A stretch of 64,000 nucleotides of DNA from Zunongwangia mangrovi (GTDB lineage: Bacteria > Bacteroidota > Bacteroidia > Flavobacteriales > Flavobacteriaceae). Positions 60,019 through 64,000 of the stretch are shown in pieces (within the stretch, counting starts at the first letter, position 1; every line of letters begins with the position of its first letter). Below the pieces are notes generated by a model, which saw only the letters and a program-made list of their open reading frames with translations, was not told where the DNA came from and ran no database searches. The translations under genes and the position numbers were made by a program. The stretch covers positions 124,001 through 188,000 of the forward strand of contig NZ_FOKV01000006.1 in NCBI RefSeq assembly GCF_900112105.1, read 5' to 3'.

Positions 60019-63000
60019 TTATTCTTCATTATTTGCAGGCTTACCACTTACTTTTTCCTGTAAAGACTGGAAGAGCATAAAGAGCGCCGGGATCACAAAA
60101 ATTCCAAACAAAGTCCCTGTTAGCATTCCGCCAACTGCGGCGGTACCGATAGATCGGTTACTCACTGCTCCTGCTCCCGAGGCTAGCATTAACGGCACTA
60201 ATCCGAAAATAAAAGCAAACGAAGTCATTAAAATAGGTCGTAAACGTGCGCGTGCTCCTTCTACTGCCGAGGTAAACAAGCTTTCACCATTTTTACGGTG
60301 CATAAGGGCAAATTCGACAATTAGGATCGAGTTTTTTGCAAGCAGACCAATAAGCATTATCAAACTGATCTGAAGGAAAATATTATTATCGATCCCGAAT
60401 AATTTGGCGAATAAAAAGGCTCCTGAAAGTCCGAAAGGTAAAGGCAACAATACCGAAAATGGCAGAATATAGCTCTCGTATTGCGCAGCCAGTAAAAAGT
60501 ACACAAATACCAGACAAAGTATAAAAATGTAAACCGTCTGGCTACCGCTGCTTACCTCTTCCCTACTTAAACCGGCAAATTCGTATCCAAATTGTTTTGG
60601 CAGATTCTCATCGGCAACTTCCTGAATCGCTTTTACCGCATCACCCGAACTGTAACCCGGCGCCGGAACACCCGTTACATTTGCTGAAGTATACAGGTTG
60701 AACCGTCTAATAAATTCAGAACCATAGACTTTTTTAAGCGTTACAAACTGCGTAATGGGTACCATTTCTCCCTGAACGGTTTTTACCATCACTGCGTGAA
60801 GATCTTCTGGCTTGGCACTAAATACAGGATCAGATTGGACCATAACGCGATATTGCTTATTAAATCGGTTAAAATCTGAAGCGTAAATTCCGCCATAATA
60901 TCCTTGCATCACGGCCAAAACCTGATCTGGCGTGATCCCTGCCATTTCGCATTTAGCGATATCAACTTCCAGCTCAAACTGCGGGAAATTGTTATTAAAC
61001 GAAGTGGTCGCGTATAAGATCTCGGGACGTTGATTTATCGCTCCCAGATAATTTTGCACCACACCGCTAAACTGATCCATATCGTTTGCTGTTCTATCCT
61101 GAAGATTGAACTCAAATCCATTGGTGTTTCCAAATCCCTGAAGCGTAGGCGCTGCAAAGAAAATGATATTCGCTCCTTTTATTCCTGAAGTCTTATAGAA
61201 TAAATTGTTCACCACACTCTCGATATCCTGGCCTTCACCAGCACGTTCTTCCCAATCTTTTAAACGAATAAAGAATGCACCATAAGAACCGCCGGCACCA
61301 CTAATTAGATCCTGCCCTGCCATTCTGGTTGAAGATTCAACTTCAGGAACCGTTCTAATAATACTATCAATTTGATCGGTTAAAGCTTCGGTTCTTTCTA
61401 AAGATGCTGAAGGTGGTAAGATCACATTTCCGAAGATGGCTCTACTATCTTCCGCAGGAACAAATCCTGTAGGTGTATTTTTGATCAAAAACCACGATAA
61501 CACAGAAAACACAGCGATACTTCCTAAAGCCAGCCATTTTCTTTTCAGTAAAAACTGCACTCCTTTTACATATTTTGCGGTGATCGCATTAAAGGCAATA
61601 TTAAATCCTGCATAAAAACGTTGAATTCCGGTTTTCTTTTTTTGATGATCTGCGTGCGGTTTTAAGAAAATTGCACACAAAGCCGGACTCAGCGTTAAGG
61701 CATTTACTGCGGAAATCACAATGGCGATCGCCAGTGTAAGACCAAATTGCTTATAAAAAACTCCAGCTGAACCACCAATAAAAGATACCGGCACAAACAC
61801 AGCGGCCATCACAAGTGTGATCGATACGATCGCACTGCTAATTTCGCTCATTGCACTCAGCGTTGCTTTTCTAGCCGATTTTGCTCCTTCATCTAACTTG
61901 GCGTGAACTGCCTCAACGACCACAATTGCATCATCTACAACAATACCAATAGCGAGCACCAGTGCAAAAAGCGTAAGTAGGTTGATCGTAAATCCAAAAA
62001 CTTTTAGGAAAAAGAAGGTTCCCACAATTGCCACCGGAACCGAGATCGCCGGAATTAACGTAGATCTAAAATCCTGTAAAAAGATAAACACCACGATAAA
62101 TACCAGAATAAAGGCTTCGATAAGTGTGTGCTCTACTTTTTCTATGGAAGCATTTAAAAACTCGTTAGCATTCAAAAACGGTGAATATTCAATTCCTGAA
62201 GGAAAATCTTTAGAACTTTCTTCAATAATGCGCTGGCATTCGTTGATCAATTCATAGGCATTAGAACCTGCCGTTTGGCTCACTGCGATAGATGTACTTG
62301 GATAACCCTGAGTTGTGGTGCTACTCCCATAACTTAAAGCGCCAAGTTCTACTTTTGCGATATCGTCTAACCGTAAAATATGCCCATCTTTATCGGCTCG
62401 TATAATGATATTCCCAAACTCTGATGCGGTTTGTAATCGTCCTTTATATTTGATGGTATATTGAAAAGCTTGGTCTCCATTCACACCAAATTTACCCGGA
62501 GCCGCTTCAATGTTTTGCTGGCGTAATTTAGCAATCACATCATTAGGTACTAAACCATAAGAAGCCATCGCATCTGGCTTCAGCCAAATTCGCATCGAGT
62601 AATCACGAGCCCCATAGATAAATGCATCGCCAATTCCGTTTACACGTTTTAATTTTGGTAGGATATTAAGATTTACATAATTCTGCAAAAAGTTTTGATC
62701 GTAAGTATCTTTGGTACTGTGCAAACTAAAAATATACACTAAACTAGTTTGCTTTTTACTGGTAGAAACTCCCGCTCTAATCACCTCTTCTGGCAATAAA
62801 CTATTGGCTTTATTTACCCGGTTCTGAACGTTCATCGCAGCCAAATCTGGATCTGTACCCAAATCGAAATAGATCGTGATCGTCGCGCTACCATCGTTAC
62901 CCGCGGTAGAGGTCATATATTGCATATTTTCTACCCCATTAATTTGTTCTTCTAACGGGATCAAAACACTATTTCTAACCACGTCTGCATTCGCTCCCTG

Positions 63001-63147
63001 ATAAGAAGCAGTCACTTCTACCGTAGGCGGTGCAATGTCTGGATATTGCGAGATAGGAAGGGTAAACAATCCCAGCAATCCCAGGATCACGATGATGATC
63101 GATATCACCGTAGAAAGCACTGGTTTACTTATAAATTTTTGTAACAT
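60019..63147 (-). CDS. RND multidrug efflux pump, inner-membrane permease (AcrB/HAE1-like)
   Basis: The 1042-aa protein has the full HAE1 length and layout: FISKPVLSTVISIIIVILGLLGLFTLPISQYPDIAPP at the N-terminus, the proton-relay Asp pair in AIGIVVDDAIVVVEAVH near 400-416, two large periplasmic loops, and LAKNSILIVEFALMH near 943 with the conserved Lys. It exports hydrophobic or amphiphilic compounds using proton-motive force. It is the second gene of an adaptor-pump-duct operon. Substrates are not predictable from sequence alone. Confidence 0.95.
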   Translation of the reverse strand: MLQKFISKPVLSTVISIIIVILGLLGLFTLPISQYPDIAPPTVEVTASYQGANADVVRNSVLIPLEEQINGVENMQYMTSTAGNDGSATITIYFDLGTDPDLAAMNVQNRVNKANSLLPEEVIRAGVSTSKKQTSLVYIFSLHSTKDTYDQNFLQNYVNLNILPKLKRVNGIGDAFIYGARDYSMRIWLKPDAMASYGLVPNDVIAKLRQQNIEAAPGKFGVNGDQAFQYTIKYKGRLQTASEFGNIIIRADKDGHILRLDDIAKVELGALSYGSSTTTQGYPSTSIAVSQTAGSNAYELINECQRIIEESSKDFPSGIEYSPFLNANEFLNASIEKVEHTLIEAFILVFIVVFIFLQDFRSTLIPAISVPVAIVGTFFFLKVFGFTINLLTLFALVLAIGIVVDDAIVVVEAVHAKLDEGAKSARKATLSAMSEISSAIVSITLVMAAVFVPVSFIGGSAGVFYKQFGLTLAIAIVISAVNALTLSPALCAIFLKPHADHQKKKTGIQRFYAGFNIAFNAITAKYVKGVQFLLKRKWLALGSIAVFSVLSWFLIKNTPTGFVPAEDSRAIFGNVILPPSASLERTEALTDQIDSIIRTVPEVESSTRMAGQDLISGAGGSYGAFFIRLKDWEERAGEGQDIESVVNNLFYKTSGIKGANIIFFAAPTLQGFGNTNGFEFNLQDRTANDMDQFSGVVQNYLGAINQRPEILYATTSFNNNFPQFELEVDIAKCEMAGITPDQVLAVMQGYYGGIYASDFNRFNKQYRVMVQSDPVFSAKPEDLHAVMVKTVQGEMVPITQFVTLKKVYGSEFIRRFNLYTSANVTGVPAPGYSSGDAVKAIQEVADENLPKQFGYEFAGLSREEVSSGSQTVYIFILCLVFVYFLLAAQYESYILPFSVLLPLPFGLSGAFLFAKLFGIDNNIFLQISLIMLIGLLAKNSILIVEFALMHRKNGESLFTSAVEGARARLRPILMTSFAFIFGLVPLMLASGAGAVSNRSIGTAAVGGMLTGTLFGIFVIPALFMLFQSLQEKVSGKPANNEE

Positions 63148-63230
63148 ATTTTTTAATTTAAGACAATAAGCATCCAGGATCGACTATGTAAAAACATAGC
63201 AATCAAACACTTAATCGTATTTCAAATAAT

Positions 63231-64000
63231 TTACTGGGTAATGATATTCGGTTTAATTTGAAGGCTGTCGCGAAGTGTTCCTGCGCCTTCAAAAACGATG
63301 ATATCTCCTTCTGAAAGTCCTTCGGTTACCACAAATTTGTTGTCTACAGTGGTTGGCATCGTTTTAATTTCTGAAGTAAAAACGCGATCGTCTTTTACTT
63401 TATAGACCATTCGTTTATCCTGAAGTTCGAAAGTTGATTTCTGCGGAACCATTATTGCTGAAGAGAATGCCTGCGGAATAAGGATTTTTCCACTACCACC
63501 ACTACGTATTCTTTGATTGGCATTTGGAAAAACAGCCGTAAGTCTAGCCGATCCTGTTTGCTGATTTAATAATCCACCAATCGCTGTAATCTCACCTTCA
63601 CTTTCTAAAATGCTACCGTCTGAAAGCTGAAGCTTCACTTTACGGAAAGATTTCAGTTTATCATCAACCGAGTTTCCTTCGTGATCTGCATAAAATTCTA
63701 AGTATTCTTTTTCGTCCATAGAAAAATAAACTTTTACATTATCGATATCAGAAACTACGGTTAACGGCGCTACCACTTGCGGACTCACCAAACTTCCGGT
63801 ACGATACGGAATTGCTCCAACAACCCCATCAACCGGACTTTTAATAAACGTATATCCCTGATTGGCCTGGGCCTGAGCTAAAGAAGCTCTTTGTGCTGCA
63901 AGATCAAGTTTGGCAGCATCTAATTCGTATTGATTTATAATGCCTTCTTCTACAAGCGGAGTAGCTTTTTGCACTTTTAATTCGGCATTTTTAACGGCAG
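63231..64000 (-). CDS. RND efflux periplasmic adaptor (AcrA-like), cut by the window edge
   Basis: The reading frame stays open to base 64000, so the N-terminus lies outside the window. The visible part starts in the alpha-helical hairpin (AVKNAELKVQKATPLVEEG and INQYELDAAKLDLAAQRASLAQAQ), then the lipoyl half NQGYTFIKSPVDGVVGAIPYRTGSLV, a beta-barrel segment (VTAIGG-like EITAIGGLLNQQTGSARLTAVFPN) and the membrane-proximal domain ending SLQIKPNIITQ. It links the pump to the outer-membrane duct. A codon at 63974 is GTG inside the hairpin and should not be read as the start. Confidence 0.9.
   Translation of the reverse strand, partial: AVKNAELKVQKATPLVEEGIINQYELDAAKLDLAAQRASLAQAQANQGYTFIKSPVDGVVGAIPYRTGSLVSPQVVAPLTVVSDIDNVKVYFSMDEKEYLEFYADHEGNSVDDKLKSFRKVKLQLSDGSILESEGEITAIGGLLNQQTGSARLTAVFPNANQRIRSGGSGKILIPQAFSSAIMVPQKSTFELQDKRMVYKVKDDRVFTSEIKTMPTTVDNKFVVTEGLSEGDIIVFEGAGTLRDSLQIKPNIITQ

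Overview
The window looks like the chromosome of a low-GC marine member of the Flavobacteriaceae (Gramella/Zunongwangia-like). I infer this from the TAnnTTTG-type promoter boxes, the tmRNA with its GENNYALAA tag, a Flavo-1-like RNA, lipoproteins and TonB systems of Bacteroidetes type, a UpxY/NusG-like antiterminator, and a sulfatase/GH3/TonB-receptor cluster. The species call is inference. I see no insertion sequence, integrase, prophage, CRISPR array or tRNA gene.

1-18.9 kb: a cut secreted protein (-), kdsA, a TPR/thioredoxin lipoprotein, and an apparent osmolyte-uptake operon (two tandem porins, a BCCT transporter, a double-domain universal stress protein). Next is a small regulon of three transcription units (8.77-12.1 kb). 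Each unit is preceded by the same 19-bp palindrome, which overlaps the promoter -7 box. The regulon encodes membrane proteins, a winged-helix regulator, an MpaB/DUF2236-like oxygenase, a Coq4-like protein and a DoxX protein with a Cys-rich tail. After it come a membrane protein, an M13 peptidase and a saccharopine-dehydrogenase-like oxidoreductase on the minus strand, then a Flavo-1-like RNA 30 bp upstream of tmRNA, then an S41 protease lipoprotein.

19.0-39.6 kb: one continuous minus-strand exopolysaccharide locus of about 20 genes, entered by a NusG-like antiterminator with a structured leader. It holds the Wzx flippase, Wzy-like polymerase, Wza export lipoprotein, Wzc tyrosine kinase, about nine glycosyltransferases, two acetyltransferases, a pyruvyltransferase, UDP-xylose synthase and an epimerase. 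The polymer is predicted to be acidic, pyruvylated and acetylated. No initiating phosphoglycosyltransferase, Wzb phosphatase or UDP-glucose dehydrogenase is present.

39.9-47.9 kb: a TonB-like protein and a small unknown protein, then a compact plus-strand signalling operon: receiver, H-NOX haem/NO sensor, multi-PAS histidine kinase, FIST protein (the NosP class of NO sensors), a second histidine kinase without a sensor domain, an HPt protein and a LytTR response regulator. It reads as two gas-sensor/kinase pairs converging on one HPt and one DNA-binding output. A promoter-like box and two strong terminators in the following 590-bp gap frame a candidate structured RNA of about 400 nt.

48.5-64 kb (minus strand): a polysaccharide-degradation cluster (sulfatase, TonB-dependent receptor, esterase, GH3 glycosidase; no SusD), small unknown genes, an FMN reductase-like protein, a ferredoxin-adenylate cyclase fusion, and an RND efflux operon whose adaptor gene runs off the window.
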